This document shows, piece by piece, positions 1 through 11,000 of a stretch of DNA of 64,000 nt. The DNA lies in NCBI GenBank assembly GCA_965178125.1, contig OZ237755.1, positions 1-64,000 of the forward strand, written 5' to 3'. Each line of letters starts with the position of its first letter. Position 1 is the first letter of the stretch. Both the position numbers and the translations under genes were made by a program. Origin of the DNA: Bilabrum cf. latius. Taxonomy: Eukaryota; Bigyra: Bicosoecida; Bigyra; Bicosoecida. The notes under the pieces were generated by a model. The model was given only the letters and a program-made list of their open reading frames with translations. It was not told where the DNA came from and made no database searches.

Positions 1-674
1 CCCTAACCCTAACCCTAACCCTAACCCTAACCCTAACCCTAACCCTAACCCTAACCCTAACCCTAACCCTAACCCTAACCCTAACCCTAACCCTAACCCT
101 AACCCTAACCCTAACCCTAACCCTAACCCTAACCCTAACCCTAACCCTAACCCTAACCCTAACCCTAACCCTAACCCTAACCCTAACCCTAACCCTAACC
201 CTAACCCTAACCCTAACCCTAACCCTAACCCTAACCCTAACCCTAACCCTAACCCTAACCCTAACCCTAACCCTAACCCTAACCCTAACCCTAACCCTAA
301 CCCTAACCCTAACCCTAACCCTAACCCTAACCCTAACCCTAACCCTAACCCTAACCCTAACCCTAACCCTAACCCTAACCCTAACCCTAACCCTAACCCT
401 AACCCTAACCCTAACCCTAACCCTAACCCTAACCCTAACCCTAACCCTAACCCTAACCCTAACCCTAACCCTAACCCTAACCCTAACCCTAACCCTAACC
501 CTAACCCTAACCCTAACCCTAACCCTAACCCTAACCCTAACCCTAACCCTAACCCTAACCCTAACCCTAACCCTAACCCTAACCCTAACCCTAACCCTAA
601 CCCTAACCCTAACCCTAACCCTAACCCTAACCCTAACCCTAACCCTAACCCTAACCCTAACCCTAACCCTAACC
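1..674. repeat. Telomere, (CCCTAA)n
   Basis: An uninterrupted run of the hexamer CCCTAA, about 112 copies, starts at the first base. The strand running toward the chromosome end is therefore TTAGGG, the type found in animals, many fungi and many protists. The run shows no variant units, so it is a true chromosome terminus and not an internal telomere-like tract. It stops abruptly at a 53-bp satellite. Confidence 0.98.
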
Positions 675-1271
675 TTGCTGTGCTGGGGCAGGCAGGTTGG
701 GTGTGCGGGCGATGGATGGGCCCATGGTGGCTGTGCTGGGGCAGGCAGGTTGGGTGTGCGGGCGATGGATGGGCCCATGGTGGCTGTGCTGGGGCAGGCA
801 GGTTGGGTGTGCGGGCGATGGATGGGCCCATGGTGGCTGTGCTGGGGCAGGCAGGTTGGGTGTGCGGGCGATGGATGGGCCCATGGTGGCTGTGCTGGGG
901 CAGGCAGGTTGGGTGTGCGGGCGATGGATGGGCCCATGGTGGCTGTGCTGGGGCAGGCAGGTTGGGTGTGCGGGCGATGGATGGGCCCATGGTGGCTGTG
1001 CTGGGGCAGGCATGTTGGGTGTGCGGGCGATGGATGGGCCCATGGTGGCTGTGCTGGGGCAGGCATGTTGGGTGTGCGGGCGATGGATGGGCCCATGGTG
1101 GCTGTGCTGGGGCAGGCAGGTTGGGTGTGCGGGCGATGGATGGGCCCATGGTTGCTGTGCTGGGGCAGGCAGGTTGGGTGTGCGGGCGATGGATGGGCCC
1201 ATGGTGGCTGTGCTGGGGCAGGCAGGTTGGGTGTGCGGGCGATGGATGGGCCCATGGTTGCTGTGCTGGTG
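675..1271. repeat. Subtelomeric satellite, 53-bp unit, about 11 copies
   Basis: Successive units begin at 678, 731, 784 and so on every 53 bases to 1208, with a partial unit from 1261. Copies are almost identical. Two adjacent units (from 996 and 1049) carry GCATG where the others have GCAGG, and the units ending at 1154 and 1260 read GGTTG where the others read GGTGG. Because 53 is not a multiple of three, all reading frames stay open and produce long meaningless ORFs on both strands. The plus strand is G-rich here, opposite to the C-rich telomere. Confidence 0.95.
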
Positions 1272-1500
1272 CCAGCAGGTCTGACGAGCAGGGACAATCC
1301 TCAATTTGTAGGGGTAATCGGTAAGTAGTAGCGGTACTGGGGCATATAATAGTGGCAAGAATAGGCCATGGATGGGGCAACTGGGTAATTGAAAGCTATA
1401 AGAATGTTCTTGCTGCAATTTGGTTTCAGAGGTACGGCCTTCCTTGAGGGCTAAACAGCGGATTGCACACATATCGTCCTGAAGAGCGAGAGTACGTGTC
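1272..1500. other. Unique subtelomeric spacer
   Basis: About 230 bases of AT-richer single-copy sequence lie between the satellite and the first gene. I see no coding frame, RNA gene or repeat in it. It would hold the 3' UTR of the minus-strand gene ending at 1501. Confidence 0.5.
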
Positions 1501-2970
1501 TTACATTCGATGCTCGATCATGTGTGGCTAATATCCCGGCCGCGTATCAAGCTTAACCTCTGTACTATGTTCAGGGTCAGACGATCCATGATGGTCTCCG
1601 TTCAAGCTTTCCTCGACAAGAGGTCTGCTCATGCCGTCGAGATCGACGGCTTCATCTTGGTCATGCTCCCTGCCCGCATTGTTTGAGGTAGTAGGCTGCT
1701 GTCCGAAGCATGATAGAGCTCGATCAGCTGCAAACATGATCGAATTGAGGGTCATTACCAGCAGAAGTGTTCCTGTGGCAAGTAGTCCACCGGCTCTTGT
1801 TGCTCCTCCTCGAATCAGGTCCCACGCGGTTGGTTCATCATTGAACGTGCAGCTCAGAGGTTTGCAAGCTGACACTAGGTCCGCGTACGATGGCAGCGAT
1901 ACATTCTGGTAAGAAGGTAGCCCCCCTCGATATTCTGATAGCGGGCGAGCGTCCGTTGGTAGTGGTAGTTTGCCAGGAAAATTGTCGAAAAACGCTCGTA
2001 TAGATTCAGACGGTGAGGGCGCCGACCAGACGCCGCTGGACGCTTGCACCCGGCCGAAGTCCCGTGCGATCTAATTCACGTCAGCAGATGGTGACCACTA
2101 TACAGCAGTGTTCAGATACGCGGGATCCGTCAAGTTCGAGAAGCTCGGCATGAGTGCGGGGCTCGTTGCCATGGCGTCCGCCAAGTGCCCTACATACGCT
2201 TCAAGCTGTGGAGTGTACTGGGAGTACATCGTCTTCTCTTCCGGTAGCTGTGAGAACCGTAGCTTCAGTGAGTCCAATGATTGCAGAACCCCTGCCGCAA
2301 TTTGATCAGATGCGGCACTGAGTAGCGCAAACTTGAGCGCTTCGATGCCACCATGCGCGCTGCGAACGGATGTCGCGTTCCAATAGCTCCCCCAAGTCAC
2401 TGCCGCGATGTTTGGGATGCTTCCTCCCAAGAACTGGTCAACGAAGAACGGCACGGAGATGTTTGTGTACAGGATCCCTTGTGCGATGTCTTTTGCAGGA
2501 TTCTGTGCGTGGCAATTCAGCCACAGCTTGTAGCCACCCTCAAAGTTGAGCGCAGGTAGAGGAGCCAGAAGACCTTGCGGATTTTTCATATTCTCCCCTC
2601 GAGCAAATTTCGCAACAATGCACTGAGAAGGGTCTGGTCGGAAAGCGATCGTCGCAGTCTGTTGACACGGACAGAAAAAAGTACTTGCAGCTCTTGCTCT
2701 TGTAGCCACTGTGTCCGCATCCATACCACCTCCATGCAATGGTTCTTCAATATGTGTCGTGGACAGTGGACGCTCTGTGAGGGTACTAGCAGTGCTATAC
2801 AAGAAAATTGCGACGACCATCATGATGTATGCAGCCGCGGTTATGACTCCTTTCACGATGGCTTTCTGGCTGGATGTGTCAACCCGAAACGGCAGCAATG
2901 GCTCAAAAAATACCAGTAGAGCAGAAAGAGAGCAGCAATTCTTCTGTTTGTCATCGATTTGCTACTTCAT
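1501..2970 (-). CDS. Subtelomeric membrane protein, two membrane segments
   Basis: With TAG as Gln this is one 489-residue frame from ATG at 2968-2970 to TAA at 1501-1503. It contains TAGs at 2962, 2098, 2071 and 1528 (low coordinate of each codon). A hydrophobic segment near residues 35-60 (ITAAAYIMMVVAIFLY) is followed by a long Cys- and Asn-containing region with several N-glycosylation sequons. A second hydrophobic stretch lies near residues 390-415 (GLLATGTLLLVMTLNS), then an acidic, Ser-rich tail. The layout suggests a type of surface or endomembrane protein with a large lumenal domain and a cytosolic tail. I do not recognise the family. The gene sits next to the telomere, where surface-protein families often expand. 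An alternative first exon from an ATG in another frame at 2950-2955 cannot be excluded. Confidence 0.6.
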
Positions 2971-3212
2971 TCTTGTGAAGTTGTCGATTGGTCCAGTGGT
3001 ACGAAGTCGGTAAATCTCGTATTCAAGTTGAGATAATCACACACAACTTGTTTTCCGGTATCCTTGCGGTCGGCTTGATGAGAGAGTTGCCCTTGCGCTA
3101 CTCCCGGATCCGCCGCATTGTCTATATTTCTGGGTGCATCGTTAGGGGCCCCTACTGAAGTCCATTAGCTCCGATATCGGCTACCTGCTCCTCTGTGGCA
3201 CCACCCGCAAAC

Positions 3213-3965
3213 TCAGCAGCACGAGCTTGCGAGAGCTTTTGCCACATCATAAAAGATGAGCCTGGACTCCCAATATTGCGTCGCTGCTTTCGCAATCTAG
3301 CGTTCGCGTTTCCGCACAGTTGCTACCACTCCTCCCTGCTTGCCTCTTGCCTTCCGTATCTCGGCTAGTCGCTTCAGTACTCCTCTGCTCTGCTTTGCTA
3401 CACGTTCAGTGTGGAGGAACACGAGGTCTAGAATCTAGATAGAGATATCCAGATCAACTGAAAAGCGCACGTTATCACGAAAGCACCTAGACAATTCTGG
3501 AACGAAGGGCCTGGTCGGGACCCACCGAACTTCGCGCTTCAGGTGCAATAGCATGCTAATAAGCCATTTGAGCTCCAACCTGAGGACCCATTTCTCCCTG
3601 GTGGGCGTCAACGTGTTCGTTCCCTCCAGCGATCGCTCCAGCACCCCATCGTGCTGCCCCTTCTGGTCCAACCCGGCCTTGACATTAGCTACTGCCATTG
3701 CGAGGTTGTTGGTTTCGACTGCCCCTACAGCCAGGCTGGCAAAGAACTCCCGGCCTGTCCTGACGAGCGTCCATATGGCCTTCGCTGCAGCCCTCCTCGA
3801 ACTCTTCGAGACAAAGTCGAGGATCCTTGAGTGGTCCTGCATGACCCGTGCGTACATAGCGTGGTACACGATACTCCCCGCGAACTTGCTAATACTAGGC
3901 GGCGACGGGACAGCCGTGGCGTGGCCGTCCCGGCGTGGGGGTTCCGGTTTGGCCCACTGGATCAC
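3213..3965 (-). CDS. ORF of a dispersed repeat, possibly retroelement-derived
   Basis: An open frame of about 250 codons ends at TGA 3213-3215 and reads through TAGs at 3435 and near 3298. It stays open upstream beyond 3965 to an ATG near 4140, antisense to the next gene, so the true start is unclear. The protein is basic and mostly helical, with no motif I can name. The DNA at 3839-3900 has a clearly related but damaged copy at 48461-48540, where the same peptide (FAGSIVYH here, FAGNSV there) is frameshifted. Beside that second copy are reverse-strand peptides that recall the C-terminal end of non-LTR retrotransposon polyproteins. A mobile-element origin is therefore inferred, not shown. Confidence 0.35.
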
Positions 3966-4057
3966 ACTGTGGCACCGCTACGTGCCACCGTACCAGCTCA
4001 CCGAAAATGAGCGGGATACACTCGTTCCTGAGTTAATCTTAGAGCGGTTTAGTGAAC

Positions 4058-7000
4058 ATGTTGGGACCGCGTGATGAAGCCTACCCGACAGTCCTGGAAT
4101 CGAGCCAGCCGTCTAGTCAAGTCTGCGGCTCATGCGGCTGCCTCAATCCGTACGCGACCCGTGCTATTCGACTGACGTACCGAGGTTGTTTGCGCTGTGG
4201 CAAGGAGCTTAGGACACCGGTCGAGTACTTTGGTTGCGTTCCAAGAGCGTAGGCGTGCCGCAGCTCATCCGGGCTGCGTCTGATCAAAGGAACGGTTGAG
4301 CGGTACGATGATCCAACTCAAGCAGTTGATATTACAGAACCACTTCAAAGGGTAATCTAGGGTCGAGGTGGGGTATCTCTCGAGATTGGTTTGACGGTAA
4401 ATGTGGTAGAGCTTGGTGGCCGAGACCCAGCGGTAGGGATCGGTAAAGTGATGAGATTGGACATGCTTGTCCGGAGCAAGCGCCTAGAATTCGTTCTACG
4501 GATTGTTGGGACTCATCTCGAACGACCCTTTTTCGTTTCGGCAGCAATAGATTCGTCGCTTGTGGCTGCCAACCAGGGCGGAGCTGCTGCAGATCGGGCC
4601 CCAGCAAGTGCAGCCAGGCAGTTGGAGCTGCGACCAGCAGGCGGCGACCCAGATACATGGGCCCCGTCGGCCGGAGCCACACCCGCTCACGATGAATCGC
4701 CAGAATCTGAGATGAGTGCCCCAAGCCCCGGGTACGGCCGGCACATCCTCTTGCTTGCAGCCTCGCTGGGTGACCCCCTGCGGCCGGACCGCGCCTCGGA
4801 CATCACTGCATTGCTGCAAGCAAAGGTGGATGCAGCGCCAGCTGGAGACGTGCTCGAGATTTCAGCCACAAGGGACCTCAGCGGCTGGCTTGCGAACGTG
4901 TGCAGGGGCCAGCGCATGCGACTGGCGGTCAGGTACATGGTGTGGGGGATTGATGCGGAGGCCGTCCGGGACACTGTCCCGTGCCGTAGCTACGGACCAG
5001 ATGTAGGGGATGCTGCCAGCCCCTCAACGGCCGGTGCCATGGGGTTCCGTCTGGAGGCTGGGCTGCGGATTCAGGCGCCAGCAGCAGCTCCCGCGCTCAG
5101 GGTGCACTCGGCTGTGTGGGGCCATGTGCATAATGCCGCTGCACAGACAGACGTTGCTCTTCGGCTGCGGTCTATGTCCTTCGAGTGCGAACCGATGGTG
5201 TGGGCGGCCGTAGGACATCCTGGCGCGCTCCCTAGGCCCGTGCGGAGACGAATTCGGCGGCGGAGGGCGCTGCTGCGTCGGTTCCGCGGGCTGGCGAGGA
5301 CGGCTGGGAAGGAGGAGGAGGCGGCAGCGGTGGGTAGGCAGCTGGCGGAAGCCGCACGAACTGTGGCCTCTGAGCCCAGCCGGTACACGGATGGATTTAC
5401 GGGACTAGGAGTACCTGATGTGGGTGGAGCCGCGGGTTCTGAGCTGTCTGCCGCTCCTGGGGATTCCTCCGATTCTGACTACGCTGAGATAGACGATGTG
5501 AACGAAGAAGTTGCACTTGCAACCAGTGGATCCCTTGATAGTACCACTGGTGCAGCTGCTGGGGCCAAAGACGGTGTGCGAGAACTTGAGAGGAGTGACG
5601 GCGGCGAAGGTCACTCGGCTGGTGTGGGCGAGGCATCAGCAGGCTCTACTCAGGTGTCTGACCCCTCCTCCAGCCACGGAGGGGGCATAAAGGTAGCATC
5701 GGCATCAGAGGCAGCGCATGCCAAACTACGTGCCTTCGAGAAGCCCTCCACAGTCCCACTCGAGGCTCCGGGGGGCGCAGGGCCGTCAGTCCCGCTAGAT
5801 GGGAGGGACCTGCTGCTCGGGATCGTGCCGCCCCCAAGATCGGGGGAAGCTCACCCGGCCGTGCCACTGCCCGCGCTCGCCCCTGGCCAGTCCGAGTTCA
5901 GGGAGCCCTCCGATGGCAGATGGATGTGCCTGCGGCGCGGATGGGACCTGGGGGACGTGCTGGGCGACCCTTGCCCTGGGCAGGCAAAGGTGCTCAGGGC
6001 TGCCTGGGAGGTGATGCCCTGCGCGCATCACGTGCACGCCAAGGAGCGCAATGGGCGACTACTGCACGCATTCAGGATCTCGGGGCCCGTGGTGGCACCA
6101 CGGGTGGCACTCACGCGGGCCCTGTGGTCTCACGGGAGTGGAGCCAGTCCACCGGTGGATGTCACCATTCCACTCAGGCGCAGGACGGATCAGCTAGGGG
6201 GCACTCGGGTCATGGTGCTGCCGCAAGAAAACGTATATGAACTCCTTGGGCTTGATAGGCACGGTAAACCGAACAAGCGTGCTGAGGCAGGGCACACCGG
6301 CGATATGAAAGGCGGACAGACGACGGTTGGCCGTGGAGGACAGTTAGATGGTTCTTCGGTGGCAGTAACAGACAAACCAGACAGCGCCGGTGCTGATCCG
6401 GGGGCGACCCCCTCTCCCGCTCCATCCTCTCGTTCCAGCAAGGAAGGGTCAGCTGGAGAGACAGGGCCTGGCAGCCCTCGCGCATCTAAGCGCCTGCCGC
6501 GGGGTGCTGCTGCACGCCTGGGCCTTGGCACAGCCGGGATGCAGCAGCTGCGCACGGTAGACCCCTTCGGCGCCGAGGGCGTCATGGCCAGGCGCATGGC
6601 TGCCAAGGGGGGCTCTGGGGGAGCAGCGACTGGGTACAGGCACGCACTGGACGTGCAGATGCTGGTTGATGGTGTGCGCCGCTCCGAGCTCCGCTTGGTG
6701 GACATGCTGGCAAGCACGCTGCAGGCCTCTGGCGAGCAGGCCCGGCTGCAGGCACGGTCTACTGGGCAGCCGATGCTGGACGGGGCTGGGGGAGAGGGCA
6801 TCATGATTGATGCAGGCGAGCTGTCTGGCCCTGGGGGACAGCCTGCTGTTCGCATCGATCGCGCCATGTGGGGCCACCCTCTCGACCCCTCCCAGCGGGC
6901 AGACGTTCGGAGCAGGCTGCAGTCCGCCATGCAGCGCACGAGGGACGGGACTAGGCTCGACTGGCCGCGCGGCACGCCAATAGACGATGTACTTGGTGAT

Positions 7001-7204
7001 CCCTGTCCGGGTACGTGGCGGGAGCTGCACGTTCGCTGGACGTCCGAGCACATCCAAGGCTCGCTGTACGTCCCCAATATCCGCTCAGGCACGCCGCTCG
7101 GGTTCGATATCCGTCTAGGGTGGCCACCTCATGACGAAATTCAAGACGGAGCTCGCAGGTCTGCATCGTGTCTCAGGCACATGCGACATCTGCTGCAGTC
7201 CTGA
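4058..7204 (+). CDS. Zinc-ribbon protein with repeated DUF3395-like modules
   Basis: The frame of 1,048 residues runs from ATG 4058 (first ATG after an in-frame TAA at 4034) to TGA 7202, through TAGs at 4250 and 4358. Residues 24-50 form a treble of Cys pairs (CGSC then CLRCG, 17 residues apart), a zinc ribbon. The rest contains about five modules with the plan of DUF3395, the C-terminal domain of DNAJC11: a hydrophobic strand with A-x-W-G-H or similar, then D-[VI]-T-x-x-L, then D-P-x-x-G and K/R-x-L-x-V. They lie near residues 75-155, 228-300, 335-390 (partial), 618-728 and 930-1031, separated by Ala/Gly/Ser-rich low-complexity linkers. There is no J domain, so this is not DNAJC11 itself. 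Function unknown. The C-terminal end faces ETFRF1, 37 bases away. Confidence 0.65.
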
Positions 7205-7241
7205 GATCGCAGTGATGTCTTGGGTTGAAGCCTAACCGTCG

Positions 7242-7505
7242 TCATTGTGTTTCTGTTTCGGCCTCTGAGCCGACTCCGTACCTCTTCTTGATGGATCGAT
7301 ACTTTTTGAGCTATATCACACCAATAAGCTCTTTCACCATGTATCTTCCCTTCGCCACAGCACGATTGATCTCCTCATCCTTCTGAAGGTTCCTATTCGC
7401 AATGAACGCCTTCTTCGCCTTCTCTCTAACGTAGCCGAGGCCTTTCGGGTAGTCCTTCCCTACGACAAGGAATCGTTTGTACAAGTCCCGGACAGTTGCC
7501 TTCAT
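7242..7505 (-). CDS. ETFRF1: LYR-motif protein, ETFRF1/LYRM5 family
   Basis: An 87-residue single-exon frame from ATG 7503-7505 to TGA 7242-7244. It opens with an LYR-type motif (VRDLYKRFL), then GKDYPKG, a conserved signature of LYRM5, and a C-terminal KKYRSIKKRY. LYRM5 is a small mitochondrial matrix protein that binds the electron-transferring flavoprotein and displaces FAD. The usual length is about 90 residues. A TAG at 7311-7313 (residue 65) falls between the VKEL helix and the LKKYR tail. Stopping there would remove the conserved tail, whereas reading through ends at TGA at the family's usual length. It diverges from ATG12 with a 155-base shared upstream region. Confidence 0.85.
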
Positions 7506-7660
7506 GCTTGGTGTTTGGCTGTGTTTTGTCCACGGAAAAGTAATTACGTCGATGAGGAACGTTCACTTCACCGATAAAAGCAGATTTCAGATTTTGCTGC
7601 CTAATATCCCTGTGGAGCAAGCTAGCTGCATTTATTGCGCATCATCTGAATAAATATCGT

Positions 7661-7993
7661 ATGAGCTCTCAAGCTTCGATGGATAGCTGCCAGCAGGCTG
7701 TCCTCGGGGAGTTCAGACCCGAGCGGCATCTAAGGATTCACCTCAGGGCCATTGGTGGTGCCCCACAGCTGAAGAAAGCTCGATTCAGAGTGCCGGTATC
7801 GGAAACTTGGTCAAAAATATTACAAGTTCTGCGCAGAAGCCTGAAGCTAAAAGACACGGACAAGCTGTACGCGTATTTGTGGAGCGCTTTTTCGCCGGAA
7901 CCGAACCTGACGTTTGGTGGATTGTCGCAGTATGCCGTAGGAGGCGAGCTGGTCGTATCGTATTCATTGACTGCTTCGTACAAGGCAAGGTGA
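7661..7993 (+). CDS. ATG12: ATG12, ubiquitin-like autophagy protein without terminal glycine
   Basis: A 110-residue frame starting at ATG 7661 and ending with TGA. Residues 22-105 match the ATG12 ubiquitin-like fold: IHLRAIGGAPQLKK, then the helix with VLRRSLKL, then AYLWSAFSPEPN, and GGELVVSYS near the end. ATG12 is normally conjugated to ATG5 through its last residue, a glycine. Here the protein ends ASYKAR, with no glycine to activate. Loss of that glycine is known in some protists, including apicomplexans, where ATG12 and ATG5 pair non-covalently. A missed 3' exon is possible but would run into the RAD50 gene, whose stop is 25 bases downstream on the other strand. No TAG occurs in this gene. 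Confidence 0.88.
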   Translation: MSSQASMDSCQQAVLGEFRPERHLRIHLRAIGGAPQLKKARFRVPVSETWSKILQVLRRSLKLKDTDKLYAYLWSAFSPEPNLTFGGLSQYAVGGELVVSYSLTASYKAR

Positions 7994-8017
7994 AACTGCC
8001 AGCTCACAGCTGACGCT

Positions 8018-11000
8018 TCACACACCGAGGTCGCTCCATTTGCAGCGACTTATTTGCGAGAATGGCCTGCCCCCGGCCTCCTCTGCGACTCGGGATAGGC
8101 GGTAGAAATTCTCAGGTGCATGGCCAGCAGCACCAGTCGCAGTCAGCTCTCGCGACAACGCCGTGATGAAATCCTCGTCGTGAGTGATGATGACCAGCTG
8201 GAGGTTGGGCTGGCTGCCCCTGGCGGCGAGCAGTCTCGCGATGGCCTTGGCGAGGGCTTCTCTGTTCTCCGAGTCCAGGTTGGTGGTGGGCTCGTCCAGC
8301 GTGATCAGCCCGCTGTTGGATGCAAGGCACTGCGCGAGGGCCATCCGGATCACCAGAGAGGCCAGCACGCGCTGGCCGGCGCTGCACCTGCCCCGCATGT
8401 CGGTGACACCTCCGCTAGCACTGCTGGAAGCCCCCGCCTTGCGCATCACCACGCGGTAGTTGTAGGACCGGGTGCCCCGCGCGCCCCCTGCAGCGGATGC
8501 GCCGGCCCCAGACACGTCGGAGGTGATCTCGATGCTCTCAATGTCGTTGCCCCGGTACACCTGTTGCCAGAGCGAGCGGATCACCACGTTCACCTCGGCG
8601 ATGCGCTGCTGGTGGAATCGCATCAGGGCTCGGTCCAGGTTGCGGTGGTAGGTGTCCAGGTCACCAGCGGCAAGCTTGTGGATCTCACTGGCAGTCTTAT
8701 TACGGAAGAAAGCAAGCTTCACCTTCTCGTAGTCCCTCAGCCTGTCGTCCAAATCACGCACCCGGCGCTGCATCTCGCGGCTGCGTCCCTCCAAAGATGC
8801 GACCAACCGGTCCAGCCCTCTCTGCCTGACCTGTAGCCTAGCCATGCGAGACGAGATGTCAGATCCTTGCGGGGCCGCGTCCAGCGCTTCATCGTCGGCG
8901 TGCACATTCCTTGCTGGTTCGATCTCGCCGGCTGTCCTCCGCCTCTTGCTGCCGATCCTCTCCGTCCCTGTCTCATCCATGTCTTCATCGTCTCCTTCTT
9001 CGCCTGCCATAGGCCCACCACTTGAGGCGCTTGCTGCCTCCTCCATGATGGCCGAGTCGTGCTGAATCGTAGAGGCGGCCGCTCGCAAATCCGTGTCTCG
9101 CTCGTCCTCCTCGGGTCGATCTGAGCGATGCCGACCGTCGCCACCAGCCCCGGAGGAAGGTCCTCCCGTCATTGGAGCGTGCCCTTTTTCAGCCTCCTCT
9201 GCTATGCGCTGCGCCTCCTCCGACTCCCTCTCAAGCTTCTCGACTTCCTTCTCCAGCTCCTCTCGAGCACTCTCCAGGTCATGCAGGTGCTTGACCTTGT
9301 CCAGCACGACCTGCATCCGGCGCAGCTCGTCCAGCTCTGCACGACAGGCCGAAATCCTGGACGTGACCTCTTGCTCCAGCTGCCTCGAATCGTCCAGCTT
9401 CGCCTGATTATCATCACGCTCCTAGCGACGCACCTTTGACATGCTGCGAGGCCGTGGGAGGGCATCGTTGCCGAGCTGCTGCCACTCACGACGTAGGAGG
9501 TCCCAGCCCCGGTGCACCTTGTCATACTCCACCCGAACACGATATACTGCGTCCTGCTGCACTTGCTTGGCGTCCTTGAGCTTGTCCATGCTCTATTTGT
9601 ACTCGGACCTGGCTGATTCCAGGTCCAAGTCTGCTCGAGCCGTGCGGAGCGCATCAAGCTTGCTCACCACCTCAGCCACTTGGTCCGCCAGGTGCTGCTT
9701 CTAAAGCTGAAGCTTGCGACCTTGCTCCGACTTGTCGCGGAGCTGCTCCAGGTCCTGACGCAGACGCTCCTCGCGCTCTGCAAACTCCCTTCGATTGGAC
9801 TGCGCCTACTCGAGCTGGGACTGCGCAACGGAAATGTTCTTCTTGACCTCGCCATAGTCAGACCGTAGATCCTTTAGCGACTTGTCCTTCATGTCCTGGG
9901 GAAAAAATCCGGTCACAGATGAGGCCCCGCTGCTGGCAGATGCAGCATCGTTGGCACCAAGACGATCTACCAGAGCTTCAAATGCTCGCTTCTTGGACTC
10001 TGAGTCTCGCGCCAGCTGGTTGGCCTTCACTGCCAGATCCATGGCACGGTTCAAGTCTGAACTGCAGCTTGATGCTGCTCTGTGCGAGTCCTAGGAGCTC
10101 ACGTAGGCCTGCTCAGCTTGAGTCAATTCACTCGCAGCCTTCGATACCGCATCCTTTGCCTTCCGGGCAGCGCGTACCACACTTCCAGCCTAAGACCGCA
10201 GCTTGCACGACCTCGAGAGCACTTCTGTCAAAACTGGTAGTTCTTGCAGGGCTGCCTTAGCCTCACCTGCTTCGGTCTCATCTGCACTGATTGAAGCGAT
10301 CTGGTCCTTGATGGCCTTAACAAACCCGCGAGGCGGTCGCCTTGCCAGCTCGCCCGCCCCCGCTTGTGTGCACGCAGCGCAGGCACCGCTGCCGGACTGC
10401 ATCGAGCGTAGAGCATCCCAGGCAACTGACGCGACCTCACCTGCCATATCTGTCGACAGGACAGCCTTAGAGGCCTTTTGGTCCAGCACTCTCGTTGCTC
10501 GTGGCAAGAGGTCCAGCATCAGCTCCGGTGCTATGCTGAACTTCCATACTGGTGGCAACGGATCCAATTCCGAGCGAGCGCTAGGGGCCACCGCTACCCC
10601 GCCTGCACCGCCTTTTGCTTCGCTTGACACGCTCTCAAAAACACCACGCAGCAGGCGGTGCTTGTCCAGATACCTTTGCGCTGCATTGAGCGAGCTAGCA
10701 ACTTGGCCACGGATGGAGTCAGCCTCTGTCTCGGCCGAAGATGCGAGTCGAATTGATTCATTCGATGTTGCGCGAGCACCGGCCTTGCTCCGTTCGGCCC
10801 GGGCTATCTCCTTGGTGAGGCGGGCAATCTCTGCCTCAAGCTGGTGGCGAAGTTCCTCGACTGGATGCATATCAAAAGCACTCCCACTGCCGTCTGCAGG
10901 TGTAGTAGCTCTCTCCAGTAACCTCTCAACGTCCGGCCCTAGCACGTCCGTAGCTTGCCTTGTGCACTCAGTGAGCACTTGTACCGCCTCATTAGAGGCC

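Noticed and set aside
669-1472. Several long ORFs (up to 267 codons) on both strands of the satellite
   Set aside because: They exist only because a 53-bp unit without stops repeats in every frame. Their products are simple repeats of the same peptides.
3553-4074. A plus-strand 173-codon ORF opposite the repeat ORF
   Set aside because: The opposite strand has the longer open frame and the peptide shared with the copy at 48.5 kb. This one looks like its antisense shadow.
4058-4500. MCM-like zinc finger and OB fold at the start of the zinc-ribbon protein
   Set aside because: The following strands fit the DUF3395 plan better, and no MCM ATPase motifs follow.
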